DNA from: Periplaneta americana
Taxonomy: Eukaryota > Arthropoda > Insecta > Blattodea > Blattidae
NCBI RefSeq assembly: GCF_040183065.1
Contig: NC_091117.1
Coordinates: forward strand, 118,722,726 to 118,786,725
Direction: 5' to 3'
Length of the DNA stretch: 64,000 nucleotides
The translations under genes and the position numbers were made by a program. Below, one piece after another: positions 10,800 to 21,804 of the stretch. A model generated the notes under the pieces. It saw only the letters and a program-made list of their open reading frames with translations. It was not told the DNA's origin and ran no database searches. Position 1 is the first letter of the stretch; each line of letters begins with the position of its first letter.

Positions 10800-11410
10800 T
10801 ACAAATGAAAAAAAAATATTGGAAATAACGACAATAATAAACCGTTAGAAATTGTTTATATAAGTACATATTGTTGGGTTTGATTTTGAACTTGTTAAGC
10901 TGTTTAGTAATAATATTTAAATTAGCGGTCAAAAAGACTGCATTGGCGGTTTTAGGTATAACCCAGTTAAAGACTCAAATATATAATAAACTAATAACAA
11001 TGTAGTCCTGATATTTGGTATTTGTGAAATACAAGTACATTTAAGAAAAGTCATAAATCCTCAGCAACCTGTGATAAAAATTGCCCTCACGGTAACGCAT
11101 TGAATATCGAAAACGGTCCAAATGACCGCTGCGGCAGTTCTAGTATTAAGTGATATGATTAACAATATAAAGTTCGTCACAATCATCTAATATACACTTA
11201 CTAGTAACGAGACACTTTGATTCTGTATCAGCATAACCGAAGACCATAATTAAAAATTACGAAGGGGAAATGTAACATAATTAGTACACAGCACTTTGAT
11301 TGGAAGGAAGATAACTTTCACTTCTCTGGCGGAGAGGAAAAAAAAAAACTTGGTGGATTAATAGCTAGAAATATCAAATTTTGAGACATTAGAGAGGAAT
11401 CATCTGTTTT
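10800..11410. other. Non-coding stretch, no gene seen
   Basis: AT-rich and unassigned. Confidence 0.5.
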
Positions 11411-11415
11411 AATAT

Positions 11416-11421
11416 TTATTA

Positions 11422-11497
<76 letters not shown>
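11416..11497. repeat. (TTA)n microsatellite
   Basis: About 80 bases of uninterrupted TTA units. Confidence 0.98.
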
Positions 11498-11569
11498 CGC
11501 AATAATAATCACAATCATTTATACAGAATGTTCAACCAGATTATATTTTAGTGTACATATGCTTTCAAT

Positions 11570-11586
11570 AATAGTAGCAGTAGTAA

Positions 11587-11637
<51 letters not shown>

Positions 11638-11662
11638 GAGTAGTAGTAATACTGTAGTAGTT

Positions 11663-11710
<48 letters not shown>

Positions 11711-11722
11711 GTAATAGTAATA
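11570..11722. repeat. Compound (AGT)n-(AAT)n microsatellite
   Basis: AGT units run from about 11570 to 11650. A short interrupted stretch follows, then AAT units to about 11722. The order is the same as at 10461. Confidence 0.96.
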
Positions 11723-12555
11723 TCTTACTGTATTATTACTAGAGATGAAACAATTCCTTCGTAAACACGATACCAGCGTATATGTAACTCGAGTATTGTA
11801 CATGACATCAGAGGCAACGGGGTTAGAATTGTTTTCTGTACCGTCTGGTTACAGCAATAGTGCTGAACTGTGGTGCTACGTGTCCAGTGCGGTAGTAAGT
11901 GAGCGAGTCGATTTCTAACCTGTAGTGCAGTGTTATTGTCATTACTTTATTAAGTCATTGTAATATATGTAGGCTTTAGTTGATTTGTTCACTCCATATA
12001 GAACCACCAAGAGTAACAACTTTACATTGGTTACACTCCAAATGTTCCGAACAGATAATGCGCAACGTTTATATTCCACCGAAGTACATATACTTTATCT
12101 GTATGTCTAAAACCTTGTTTACATCTGATCGCTGTGCAGAGTTCAGAGACACCCACACTTGAAGCGTAGACAACCTCGTGTCCGTGGAAGGAGATGTTTC
12201 ATCTCTAATTACACTAGGGAACAAATGGAAACTTTTTTCTGCGGTATGAATATAAATATGCCACTTTTACTAATTTTGGTGTGCTGAATTCAAAAATGCA
12301 TTTTGTTTTGCCGTATCACGTCAGATTTTTCGGCAATTTAGCAAAAGTTATTTTGCCACAAAATAAAATTATAAGTTGCAGAGTATTCATTGAAAGCATT
12401 TAATTATTTTGTGTATCTGATTCGTTAACACGTCCATCTATTTTTTTCTAAGTTGTATAACAATAAAAGAAACAGTTAAGAATTCATAGAAACACTAGGC
12501 CTATATACAAGGAAAACATCTTACTAAACGAAGTTATAAGAGCAGAAAGCTTACA
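11723..12555. other. Non-coding stretch, no gene seen
   Basis: No coding or mobile-element signal recognised. One TAGGCCTA octamer lies at 12496. Confidence 0.5.
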
Positions 12556-12559
12556 ATCA

Positions 12560-14285
12560 GAATGTATATTAGACATCCTCGGTTTCTCTTGCCATGGAAT
12601 CATAGTGTGTGTGAAGTCCTCCAGTATTCTCTGGAAGACTGATCACGTGCGCTATACTCTAACAGTAATGTCCCATCATATTTACATCCCAACGTCCTTT
12701 ATAGCGTCACTCTACCTCTCTTAGATCCTGAGGAATCTTTCACCTTGCTCTTCGCTGAGGGCTTCTAAATTTGCAGGAAAGTAATCTATATGAGCCATTA
12801 GAAAGTGAAGCTTTAGGTTCATGTTATAACCGAGAACTTTGAACTTGTCCAACATGTTTCCTACAATTTCTAAATTCTAAATTTGCAGGAAAGTAATCTA
12901 TATGAGCCATTAGAAAGTGAAGCTTTAGGTTCATGTTATAACCGAGAACTTTGAACTTGTCCAACATGTTCCCTACAATTTCTTTTTACCGTGAATCCTT
13001 CACGTTACCAAGAAATTTGTTCATAACTTCTTTCAATACGTTCCATGCACTTTCTTCTGTTTCGTTCACTGTAGTGGTGAAATTGTGGTCCATCATCAGC
13101 TTTCGAGTTTGTGAGCCATCAAATATTCCCTTCCTGATTTTAGCGTGTGACAAAGAAGTAAACTTCGTACGTAAGTACCGGAAGCAAGGAAGATTTTTGT
13201 CTAGTGCCTTGACAAAATGCTTCATAACTCCCAGTTTTATACGTAACGGAAGGAGTATAATTTTCTTACGAGCAACGAGACTTAACATTGTTAATATTTT
13301 TGTCTCCTGGCGATAGTTTTTTTCTTTTTCAGGCAGTATACAATATTCCAATGTTTGTCTCTGGCCCTTCTGTCCCACTTGCACAGGAAGCACGGAAATT
13401 TTGCGCATCCTACCTGTTGTCCCAATAGTAAACCAACAAACGTCAGATCACTGCATATTTGCCAGTGATGTTCATGACATTTAATTTTTTCAAGAACCAA
13501 CCTTAATGTTTCGTACGATTCCGATAGGACTGTAGAATGTGCAAGTGGTATGGCCGCTAATTTATTGACGTTATGTAGCAATACTGCTTTAAGGCTTCTT
13601 TTCGAAGAATCAATAAAAAGCCTCCAACTTTTGGGCTCATATACCTCCTCTTCAACTATTTTAGTGTATTTCTCACATCTGTATAACATAACAGTCTGTC
13701 TTCCTGTGTATAGTATTTCCGGAAAAGTTTTTCACAATTCCTGTACCACGAAAATGTAACTTCAGGTGCCAACATGTTCTTCTCATGTAGTCTAGAGCCT
13801 AGTAATTCACTTTTCTCTTTGGCGAGTCCTAATTCCCTTACCAAATCATTCAGCTCGGGTTGGGTAAATTTTTTTCGGTGAATTGTCAAATTCGTCTGGA
13901 TCAGAAGACATCTCAGTATCTGCATTCGGAGAAATGCTTTCAGATTCACTGTCATCCAAGTTTTCTGGTGGTGTAGGTACAGGTAAGTCGGGTCCATGAA
14001 GAACAGGCCTCAAAACTGATTGAAGATTTGGATACTTAATTGATTTCTTGTTTTTCTTGCAACCAGTAACATTACACATACAGAAATAACAGTCATCATA
14101 GTGATTCCTCTGCTCACGCCGCCATGCCATTGGTATAGCAAATGGCATTGCTTTCCGTTTTCCTGCATACCAGTAACGCAATCCTTCTACATAAATGTTA
14201 CATGCACTATGAGGTGCAAATGATTTATCAATGCCAACAACTTTTATTTTGAAGTACGCAAAATATAGCTTCTTTATAAATGAAT
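12560..14285 (-). pseudogene. Family X copy 1: uncharacterised mobile gene, decayed
   Basis: Several overlapping minus-strand frames make up one decayed protein. In order: KSFAPHSACNIYVEG (about 14225), GVPM-like AIPMAWRREQ with CYFCMCNV (two cysteine pairs, about 14085), a PVPTPPENL proline stretch and an acidic linker, ELNDLVRELGL (about 13835), WRLFIDSSKRSLKAVLLHN (about 13610), CSDLTFVGLLLG then FPCFLCKWD (about 13400), LRIKLGVMKHFVKALD (about 13220), HFLMAHIDYFPANLEAL then EEQGERF (about 12780), and YKGRWDVNMM near 12680. It has at least three frameshifts, a 112-bp internal duplication, and a break after GERF. The family is repeated in this window (copy 2, 24110-25545). I recall similar unnamed proteins in other arthropods but cannot name a superfamily. 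The Asp, CxxC and Glu motifs suggest a nucleic-acid enzyme, possibly a DDE-type transposase; that is inference. Confidence 0.75.
12763..12986. repeat. 112-bp tandem duplication inside family X copy 1
   Basis: Bases 12763-12874 and 12875-12986 are the same sequence apart from about one internal base and the last few positions. The unit encodes the LKLHFLMAHIDYF segment on the minus strand, so that segment is duplicated in the pseudogene. The near identity makes the duplication recent relative to the decay of the gene. Confidence 0.93.
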
Positions 14286-14617
14286 ATATTTACGTACTTT
14301 TCGAACATATAGCACCCACAAATATAGCAAAATTTCTGAGGATTTTGTACACACTATCTCCTACGCAATCCTGATGTACTCGCCATGTTCAGTTTTTAAA
14401 TCACGCTTTTGCACTACGATTCTTGGGACACCACTATAACAAAATTCACACGTGTTCACAAAAGTAATCCAACTGCTCAAACGACAAGATTTAAGAACTA
14501 TATAATTGTTAGGGTTTTCTGTGAACAACTTCACGGGAAAATGAGAAAGGGAATGGGGTGACAGGGCATGGGATGATGAAACATCATTCTGAGATAAATA
14601 TTAGAACAAAAATATTT
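14286..14617. other. Short non-coding stretch
   Basis: Lies between family X copy 1 and the CR1/Jockey-type tail; no feature recognised. It may include the 5' end of family X, but no terminal repeat was seen. Confidence 0.45.
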
Positions 14618-15765
14618 AGTTGTAGTAGTAGTATTTATTTATTTAACCTGGTAGAGATAAGGCCGTCAGGCCTTCTCTGCCCTCTACCAGGGGATTACAA
14701 CTATAAAATTAGAATTAACATTAAATCTACAATTACAATTACAATAAAAATTAAAGTACGACAAGATTACCTGATTAATGAAAGCTAGACATTTTATCAT
14801 AGAAGTTAAGAACAAAGAATATTTTTGTATTTACTGAATTACAAATTAAACCTACAATAACATAAATCTATAGTAATGAAATTACCGGATATTGAAATAT
14901 TTTGTAATAGATTAAGAGAACTATTTACAAGAAACCATGTCTGAACGAGTCTCAATTACTGACCAAGTGCCTAGTAAGTTTGCGTTTGAATTCAATTTTA
15001 TTTCGACAGTCCCTGATGCTAGCAGATAACGAATTCCAGAGTCTTGGCAGGGCTATTGTGAAAGAGGATGAGTATGAGGTTGTGCGATGGGATGGTATTG
15101 TTAGTATTGTTTCATGGCGAGAGAGTGTGTTCAGATTGTGGTGGGAAGAAAGGTAAGTGAAGCGAGACGACAGGTACGAAGGAATAGAAGAGTTCAAGAT
15201 TTCGAAGAGAAGGAGAAGTGAACGTAAATTTCTTTTCTTATCTAGTTTAAGCCAGCCTATTGTTTCCAGGGATGGGGTAATATGATCATATTTACGAACA
15301 TTGCTTGCAAAACGTACACACAAGTTATGAACACTTTGAAGTTTCGTTTTGTTGTCGCTGGAAAGGTCTGTCAGTAAAATGTCAGCATAGTCAAAATAGG
15401 GAAATACAAGCGTCTGCACAAGGGAAGATGAACATTTATTCTTTTTAGCACATGGATAATAGAATATACTTTTCTGCAGGTTTCTGTGATTTGCATGTCC
15501 CAGTTGAGATTATTATCCATGTGAATGCCAAGATTTTTTACCGAAGAACTGAAAGGGATATGCACTGTACTTACTTTAATAGGGGAAATGTCGAGGTGCT
15601 TTACAGCGTCGGTTTGCCGTTTGTTTCCTAATATAATTGCTTGTGTCTTTCCAGGATTGATATTAAGATGGAATTTCTTTGTCCATGTCACAATCGAGTC
15701 AATGTCTCCGTTCAATTTATCTATAGCGTGGATATCTAGCGCCATCAGCGAGGGGGCACCTCGGC
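14618..15765 (-). mobile_element. CR1/Jockey-type LINE copy A, 5'-truncated
   Basis: The 3' end on the minus strand is near 14618-14640 (ACTACTACA-type tail). The 3' UTR holds the stem AACCTGGTAGAG... pairing with CTCTACCAGG at about 14646-14692, with GGCCGTCAGGCC inside. The coding remnant lies at 14952-15760. The same UTR block occurs at 51603-51650 (copy B), showing a family. The 5' limit is estimated from where protein similarity ends. Confidence 0.8.
14952..15760 (-). pseudogene. CR1/Jockey-type reverse transcriptase, C-terminal part
   Basis: Two minus-strand frames carry the remnant. The upstream one has NINPGKTQAIILGN (RT region after the YADD box, which is lost), VKNLGIHMDNNLNW, and an ICRKV-like ending. 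The downstream one (14952-15419) has FPYFDYADILLTDL, LQSVHNLCVRF, HNLNTLSRH, PRLWNSLSASIRD and FKRKLTRHL at the C-terminus. That ending is typical of LINE polyproteins of the CR1/Jockey group. One frameshift near 15400 separates the pieces. The amino-terminal residues of the longer frame (15765-15958) do not look like RT and probably belong to flanking DNA. Confidence 0.8.
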
Positions 15766-15769
15766 TTAA

Positions 15770-16743
15770 CGTATGGTGAATACTGCGCGGTGATATATAG
15801 CGAAAAAATAAAAATTTAGACAAAACTAGACGTGACACATAAAAAACGAAATTATTTTCGAACTCAGGGCATCGGTTTCCATACCAATAACCAACTTTCT
15901 TTTTTACCGCAGAACAGTTGTTCCCTAGTGTTATTACACATATTATCAGTACACACAATGCAGGACTTCTTAGGAAAAATTGTGCAAATCACATGCAGAA
16001 CTTATTCAAAGACGAAATTCAACATGGGCGAGAAATGGCTGACAGGTGTTGCCTGCCACTCTCCGGGAAGGGACTTTTAAGTGTCGTAAATTGTGAAACA
16101 AAATTTTCTTTTTTAATTTCCCTCATAAAAAGGAATGGTAAAGATTTTATCGTCCTTTAAATTCGCTGCATTCGGATGTTTGTGGGTACGAACCACATAT
16201 CCAATGCCAGCTTGGTACCTATATCCGTTAGACAACCGAGGACTTCTGAGAATCTGGGAAGTGGAACTTACTACTCCTGACAAAAGTATGTTTGCAAAAG
16301 CATTATGACTAGGGAATGGATTTCTAGGTGCTAAATAAGAAAAATTTAGAACTTTTAAGAGTTTATTATATAAAATTAACAGTCAATAATTTTAATTTTA
16401 GTAAATATTCCATTTTAAGTGGAATTTATACACAAACAACTGGTGCTGACAATGAGTGATGCTAAACTGAAAACTCCAATTTTATCAGTGAAAGAAACTA
16501 ATTGCTGATTAGTCTGTTTCATTTCGCACAAAGGGAGTGCATTGACGCGAAAACTACTTTTGAAGTTCTCGCCTAACCTGAACAACCTGTCACTCCTTTC
16601 ATGCTAGGATGAACTTTTTAAAACGAACTTCGGTTTCTAGAAATAGTAAAATCTTCTTCTCTCCCCTTCTAAGACAAATATGGAGCGAAATTGTCAGACC
16701 ACTGTTTTCTGAAAAAGATTTTTTTTTTAAGCAACATTTTTGT
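15770..16743. other. Non-coding stretch, no gene seen
   Basis: No recognisable coding sequence or transposon ends. Confidence 0.5.
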
Positions 16744-16778
16744 ACGATGAAAGAGTAATGGAACGGAGAAAAATTATC

Positions 16779-16849
16779 TCCGGCGCCGGGATTTGAACCC
16801 GGGTTTTTAGCTCTACGTGCTGATGCTTTATCCACTAAGCCACACCGGA
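16779..16849 (-). repeat. tRNA-like cloverleaf, 71 nt, array copy A
   Basis: Every stem pairs on the minus strand: acceptor TCCGGTG/CGCCGGA with one G-T wobble, D stem GCTT/AAGC, T stem CCGGG/CCCGG with TTCAAAT loop. Pol III A-box (TGGCTTAGTGG) and B-box (GGTTCAAATCC) consensus are intact. Its anticodon arm reads TAGAGCTAAAA; one stem base differs from the other copies. Confidence 0.85.
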
Positions 16850-17160
16850 TACCACCCCGGCGCCGAACAGAATCGTCTCAGATTAAGCTCCTACTCTTGG
16901 GTTCCCTCTGGTGGCCGCCCTCTGCACTACGTCATAGATGTCTATGAACGTGGGACCGAAGTCCACACATGTGCTGAGGTGCACTCGTTATGAGTGACTA
17001 GTTGGCCGGGATCCGACGGAATAAGCGCCGTCTTAAATCACGAAGTGATTTACGCATATCATATATATCATTTTGATGTACCGAAGTACATATGATATTT
17101 CCATGCAGTTATTCTGCGTCATCATACGATGAAAGAGTAATGGAAAGGAGAAAAATTCTC

Positions 17161-17203
17161 TCCGGCGCCGGGATTTGAACCCGGGTTTTCAGCTCTACGT
17201 GCT
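17161..17203 (-). repeat. tRNA-like cloverleaf, truncated at inversion point
   Basis: Only the 3' half (T arm and part of the anticodon arm) remains. It stops at 17203, where the array switches orientation. Confidence 0.85.
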
Positions 17204-17329
17204 AGCACATGTGTGGACTTCGGTCCCTCGTTCATAGACATCTATGACGTAGTGCAGAGGGCGGCCACCAGAGGGAACCCAAGAGTTGGAGCTTAATCTG
17301 AGACGATTCTGTTCGGCGCCGGGGTGGTA

Positions 17330-17400
17330 TCCGGTGTGGCTTAGTGGATAAAGCATCAGCACGTAGAGCTGAAAACACGGGTTCAAATCCCGGCGCCGGA
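17330..17400 (+). repeat. tRNA-like cloverleaf, 71 nt, array copy B
   Basis: A full cloverleaf with anticodon stem TCAGC/GCTGA and 7-base loop ACGTAGA. The triplet at anticodon position is GTA, but position 33 is C. The T stem has one changed base (CACGG). It occupies the same unit position as the copy at 17712. Confidence 0.85.
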
Positions 17401-17711
17401 GAGAATTTTTCTCCGTTCCATTACTCTTTCATCGTATGATGACGCAGAATATCTGCATGGAAATATCATATGTACTTCGGTACATCAAAATAATATATAT
17501 AATATGCGTAAATCACTTCGTGATTTAAGACGACGCTTATTCCGTCGGATCCCGGCCAACTAGTCACTCATAACGAGTGCACCTCAGCACATGTGTGGAC
17601 TTCGGTCCCACGTTCATAGACATCTATGACGTAGTGCAGAGGGCGGCCACCAGAGGGAACCCAAGAGTAGGAGCTTAATCTGAGACGATTCTGTTCGGCG
17701 CCGGGGTGGTA

Positions 17712-17782
17712 TCCGGTGTGGCTTAGTGGATAAAGCATCAGCACGTAGAGCTGAAAACCCGGGTTCAAATCCCGGCGCCGGA
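17712..17782 (+). repeat. tRNA-like cloverleaf, 71 nt, array copy C (fully paired)
   Basis: All four stems pair without mismatch except one G-T wobble in the acceptor. The head (GTGTGGCTTAGTGGATAAAGC) resembles arginine tRNA heads, suggesting a tRNA-Arg-type ancestor. No 3' CCA is encoded, as is normal in eukaryotes. C at position 33 argues against a working decoder. Confidence 0.85.
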
Positions 17783-17884
17783 GAGAATTTTTCTCCGTTC
17801 CATTACTCTTTCATCGTATGATGACGCAGAATATCTGCAGGGAAATATCATATGTACTTCGGTACATCAAAATAATATATATAA

Positions 17885-20685
17885 ACTTTTTTGTAGTTTT
17901 TCGGGAGTTTTTTATTTACAGTACCTGTATTTTTATTTTAAATATACGCCAAATACTAAAAAAACACTTTTGAGGCACAAACATGAGTTTTAGGCATTTA
18001 TAGGAGTTTTATGATTCATTTAGGCGTTTCAGGTCTTATAGAATTGTAATAGTGAGATTCTATATACTTGAAACGTAGATATATCTGAATAACATATACT
18101 TCAAGGACGTAGCAAATATAATAAGTACGGAACTTAGAAATTCGTTCCATAATAATAATTTTAACTTACAGAGATGACATTTGATGTAGGCGACACTGGT
18201 CAGAAAATTTTCCCTATAGCCCTCTTCTCCTGGAAGAGTATTTTTAGAACATTTTCTTAGCCTTTTTCTGACTTGTGCAATTTAGATTCTCTTATTCGTG
18301 TACTGTGATGTTACTTGAAATTTTAGCTTAATTTCTAGAGATTATGCTACAGAAAACTGGTAACATGAAATAATTTTGTTCAAAAATAAGGCTTTCAACT
18401 GTAAGATATAATTTAATTTCTTCATATGCTTTCTAATTTTAATGCTATATTTAAAACACGGACACTGTATTTACAGCAAATTTATAATTTTGAATATGAG
18501 ATTTCTATCATTATTCATAACGAGCGTATTAAAAAAATTATTACATTATAATATAAATTTAATATCTTTGAATCTGCAACTTTTGTTGTCGCGACTCGTT
18601 TAATTAAGTATTTTGCGGTGGCAATCTAATTATTGTCTTATTTATTCTTTTTGGCAGCATCATTTCGAAAAAAATCCTCTAAATGAGAGTCAACTTCTTA
18701 CAACGTTACGGATATAGAGTAGTTGAAAATGGTGAAAACTTCGTCCGCATAAATAAAAACTAAACAGTATTAAGTGAATTACCACATAACGACGATAAAG
18801 TCATTTCTTTCTGAAATATGAATCAATAAAACAAGATTAAACACAATTTAATTTCCGTTGAACTAACCGTTAGCCTAAAAGAAAAACTCTTTACTGTGGT
18901 AACTGAATGCTGACACACACATACACACACAAATATTTATTTTATAAGAAGGCACTATTTTCATGGTTTTATAACATTTAGTGAAAATATGATCAACTTA
19001 AAATCCTACACTTTGAAATAAAACACGTATCTGCTACGTTTTTCATTTATTTATTTTCCATTTTAATGACTTTCTGTTATAAGGCTACTCTTATTTATGC
19101 ACATAAAAAGTAAAGAAGTATTCTGAAACAATTCGTGGGCAAAAGGGTTTAGCCTAATATTAAAAATATATCGAATAGAATTTATTGTATTACTAATAAA
19201 GTAACTAACAAGCAAACATTCAGGAGCGTAAAAAAGAGTTATATTTTATTGCATTAGCTGATGCATCACACTTACATTAATACTTAACCCGGATTTTGCA
19301 ACCCGGGCGCAATTACATTAAGCGCTCGAACGATTTAAGGTTGATGACATTAGATCACCATAGGTTGCGTACAGTTATACCAGGCCTGCAGTCACCTGAC
19401 GTCGGACAGACACAAAAAAGGCAGTAGTGTAGCACTGCCTGTCGTGTGTTGGCTGCGGGTGAACCCGTTTTGTTATCTTGTGTGTCAAAATGAATCTTCT
19501 ATGTACTGTAGCTAGAATATATGTGACAAAATTTCAAGAAGAATGTAATGCAGACAGTTCAATTACAGAAAAATAAACAGAATTGGCAAATTAAATGCAC
19601 AGAGTGATTAAAATGTTTGCATCGGAAAATGATGAAATAGACAGCACTCTTGATATTGAAGTAAATGAACCTGAAGAAGAAGAAGAAGAAGAAGAAGAAG
19701 AAGAAGAAGAAGAAGCTATAACTTATGTATTATGAGCAAGAAAGTAGAATATTAGAATCAGTCTTTTTCTGACAATGAAACAGTTAATGAATCTTGCACA
19801 GCAATCTGGATCACAATTACAGTATTACTCACCATCTCTAGAGAAGAAAAAAAAAACAGGAGAAGTTTCATTTGAAGAGATGATTGAACTGATTAATTAC
19901 TGGTTACTTCTTGGACCTCCTAAACATTTTACTTGGTTACAAATGAATTGGACTGGACTATTTAGTATACAAGAAATAAGATTTTCTGCCTGTTTACCGT
20001 AATATCGCGTCAGCAGTATCTTGTTTACTGACAAATATGGCGGAAAATAACAACGCTCGGGGTGGAAAAAATGTAAGTGGATATACAGTATATGTTTATT
20101 GATACTCTAAATGTATTTTAAAATAGAAATTCAACATTTTTACTTTACAGGCCTGAATGTTTGCTTATAAGTTTTAAAAGCTATCAGAATTGTCTTTTCG
20201 AGATATGAAATTAATGCGTAGGCTACGTATTAGTTACTTCTTCCTTTTCTTTATCCATAGACTTTAGCCAATTAAACTGTTTTAACCTCTAATGTTGATT
20301 TCATCTAAACATACGTTCTTGGTCTTCAGATTTTTCTTCAGCTATCTACTTTATTGGTAGTATATTATTAGATTTTTTTCTTCTGTTCGTTCACATATTG
20401 AAAACTTTCAGTTGTTCATGATGTCAACACTTCTTTGATGATATAATAAAGTCGATGTCACCGAAGAATTTCATTTCGTCGACTTGCTTCAGAAATTTTC
20501 TTAATCATACTTTTATACTTACATAACTATGCTTTACAGTACAATATAATATTATTGTAACATAAAAGTATATGACTGATTGGAAATAGTCCGTTTGAGG
20601 GATGAAGCCACATAAATTGTCTTGTTTAGCTATAGATTCACAGTAATGGTAATTTAAACAATAAAATATTTTATCTGGTTCGTAG
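17885..20685. other. Long AT-rich non-coding stretch
   Basis: No gene was recognised. A (GAA)n run sits at 19673-19715. A 75-codon frame at 19775-20002 downstream of it has no family I recognise. Confidence 0.5.
19673..19715. repeat. (GAA)n microsatellite
   Basis: About 14 GAA units. In one frame it encodes a run of glutamates, which should not be taken as a protein feature. Confidence 0.97.
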
Positions 20686-20709
20686 CTCAGTTTGCAGAGC
20701 GCTAACTTA
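20680..20709 (+). repeat. tRNA-like SINE head, interrupted
   Basis: GGTTCGTAGCTCAGTTTGC and the following AGAGCGCTAACTTA read as a tRNA 5' half with an A box. The sequence is cut at the TTA where the first MITE is inserted. Its B box was not found after the second MITE, so the SINE is incomplete. Confidence 0.5.
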
Positions 20710-21254
20710 GGCCGTGTCTCAAAGCTACATTTTCAGCTGAAGTGAACTAGATTGTTGACTAAATAGCCGGATGTGACGTCAGAAGTTATGATCCAAAGCT
20801 ACATAGTGCATAGCAATCAAGTCCGTAGTAGCTGTAAACGAAAATGCTTGCTTGATTGTTGACTTGTTCACTAAATAAACATGAATACCTCATCAGCAAA
20901 TGGGTTATGAAATCTGAAAATGCTTTGGAAGTGAAATAATGTAAATATAATGTAAAATAACACGTTAACTTTGAACACTGACATTGTTAGTACCTTCTGT
21001 ACAATGTTTTAAACATTATTGTAATATATTAAGCCCATATCTTTTCCACATAAGTCGTAATGAAACTGCATTAGGACACTGCCTTCTTAATTCAGTGCTG
21101 CACCGTGGTGTCATGGTTTTTTAGAAAAATAGTCTATGAAGAAGGCCATGATTCAAGCATACATGTCCAAAGCTCCCTAGTGTGTAGTTTACAAGTCACC
21201 TAGTTGCTAGTCACTAGTGTGTAGTATGGACTTTAGCTTTGAGACACGGCCTTA
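20707..21254 (+). mobile_element. PIF/Harbinger-like MITE 1, 542 bp, TTA duplication
   Basis: The body is 20710-21251. It starts GGCCGTGTCTCAAAGCTA and ends with the reverse complement TAGCTTTGAGACACGGCC. TTA flanks it at 20707-20709 and 21252-21254. A 3-bp TTA/TAA duplication with GGCC-type ends is characteristic of PIF/Harbinger and Tourist-like MITEs. It is non-coding. Confidence 0.85.
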
Positions 21255-21804
21255 GATCGTGACTCAAAGCTCAAGTCCATACTATATATTAGTGACTAGC
21301 AACTAGGTGACTTGTAAACTACACACTAGGCAGCTTTGGACATTGTATGCTTGAAACATGGCCTTCTTCATAGACTATTTTTTATAAAAACCATGACATC
21401 ACGGTGCAGCACTGACTTAAGAAGGCAATGTCTTAATGCTGTTTCATTACGAGTTATATGGAAAAATAAGGGCTTAATAATATTACAATAATGTTTAAAA
21501 CTATGTAAAGAAAGTAGTAACAATGTCAAAGTTCAAAGCTAACGTATTATTCTACATTATATTTACATAATTTAACTTCCAAAACATCTTCATATATTAT
21601 AACACCAATTGCTAATGAGGTATCCATGTTTGTTTAGTGAACAAGTCATCAATCAAGCTAGCACGCATTGTCGTTTACTACCTACTAAACTTGATTCCTA
21701 TGAACTATGTAGCTTTGGATCATTGCTTATGACGTCACATCCGGCTTTTTAGACAACTATCTAGTTCACTTCAGTTGAAAATGTAGCTTTGAGACACGGC
21801 CTTA
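21252..21804 (-). mobile_element. PIF/Harbinger-like MITE 2, inverted relative to MITE 1
   Basis: The body is 21255-21801. It is an inverted copy of MITE 1, roughly 85% alike over the parts I aligned by eye. Its left end is damaged (GATCGTGACTCAAAGCT in place of GGCCGTGTCTCAAAGCT). Its right end is intact and followed by TTA at 21802-21804. The two share the middle TTA, so they form one 1.09-kb imperfect palindrome. Confidence 0.83.

Larger units (their letters stand above)
16744..17884. mobile_element. Inverted tandem array of 382-bp units carrying tRNA-like cloverleaves
   Basis: Units repeat every 382 bp: minus-oriented cloverleaves start at 16779 and 17161, and plus-oriented ones at 17330 and 17712. 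Orientation flips at 17203/17204, where GTGCTAGCAC is itself palindromic. Each unit contains the palindromes ATGTACTTCGGTACAT and AAATCACTTCGTGATTT, a CGGCGCCG core, a GGGCGGCCACCAGAGGG block, the cloverleaf, and a TTTTTCTCCGTTCCATTAC tail. Units differ at only a few positions, so the array is young or homogenised. No protein-coding capacity is evident; apparent 60-codon frames are shadows. A diverged relative lies at 2440-2990, and a tail-only fragment at about 31968-32026. Confidence 0.9.

Noticed and set aside
15832..16160. Overlapping 80-codon frames on the plus strand and the N-terminus of the 15371-15958 minus frame
   Set aside because: No conserved motif; the minus-strand residues beyond about 15765 lose all similarity to reverse transcriptase.
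17195..17768. Two nearly identical small minus-strand frames (17195-17386, 17568-17768)
   Set aside because: They are fortuitous frames in the repeated 382-bp units.
17712..17782. Functional tRNA gene
   Set aside because: The fold is perfect, but it is one of several copies in a mobile tandem unit, and anticodon-loop position 33 is C rather than U.
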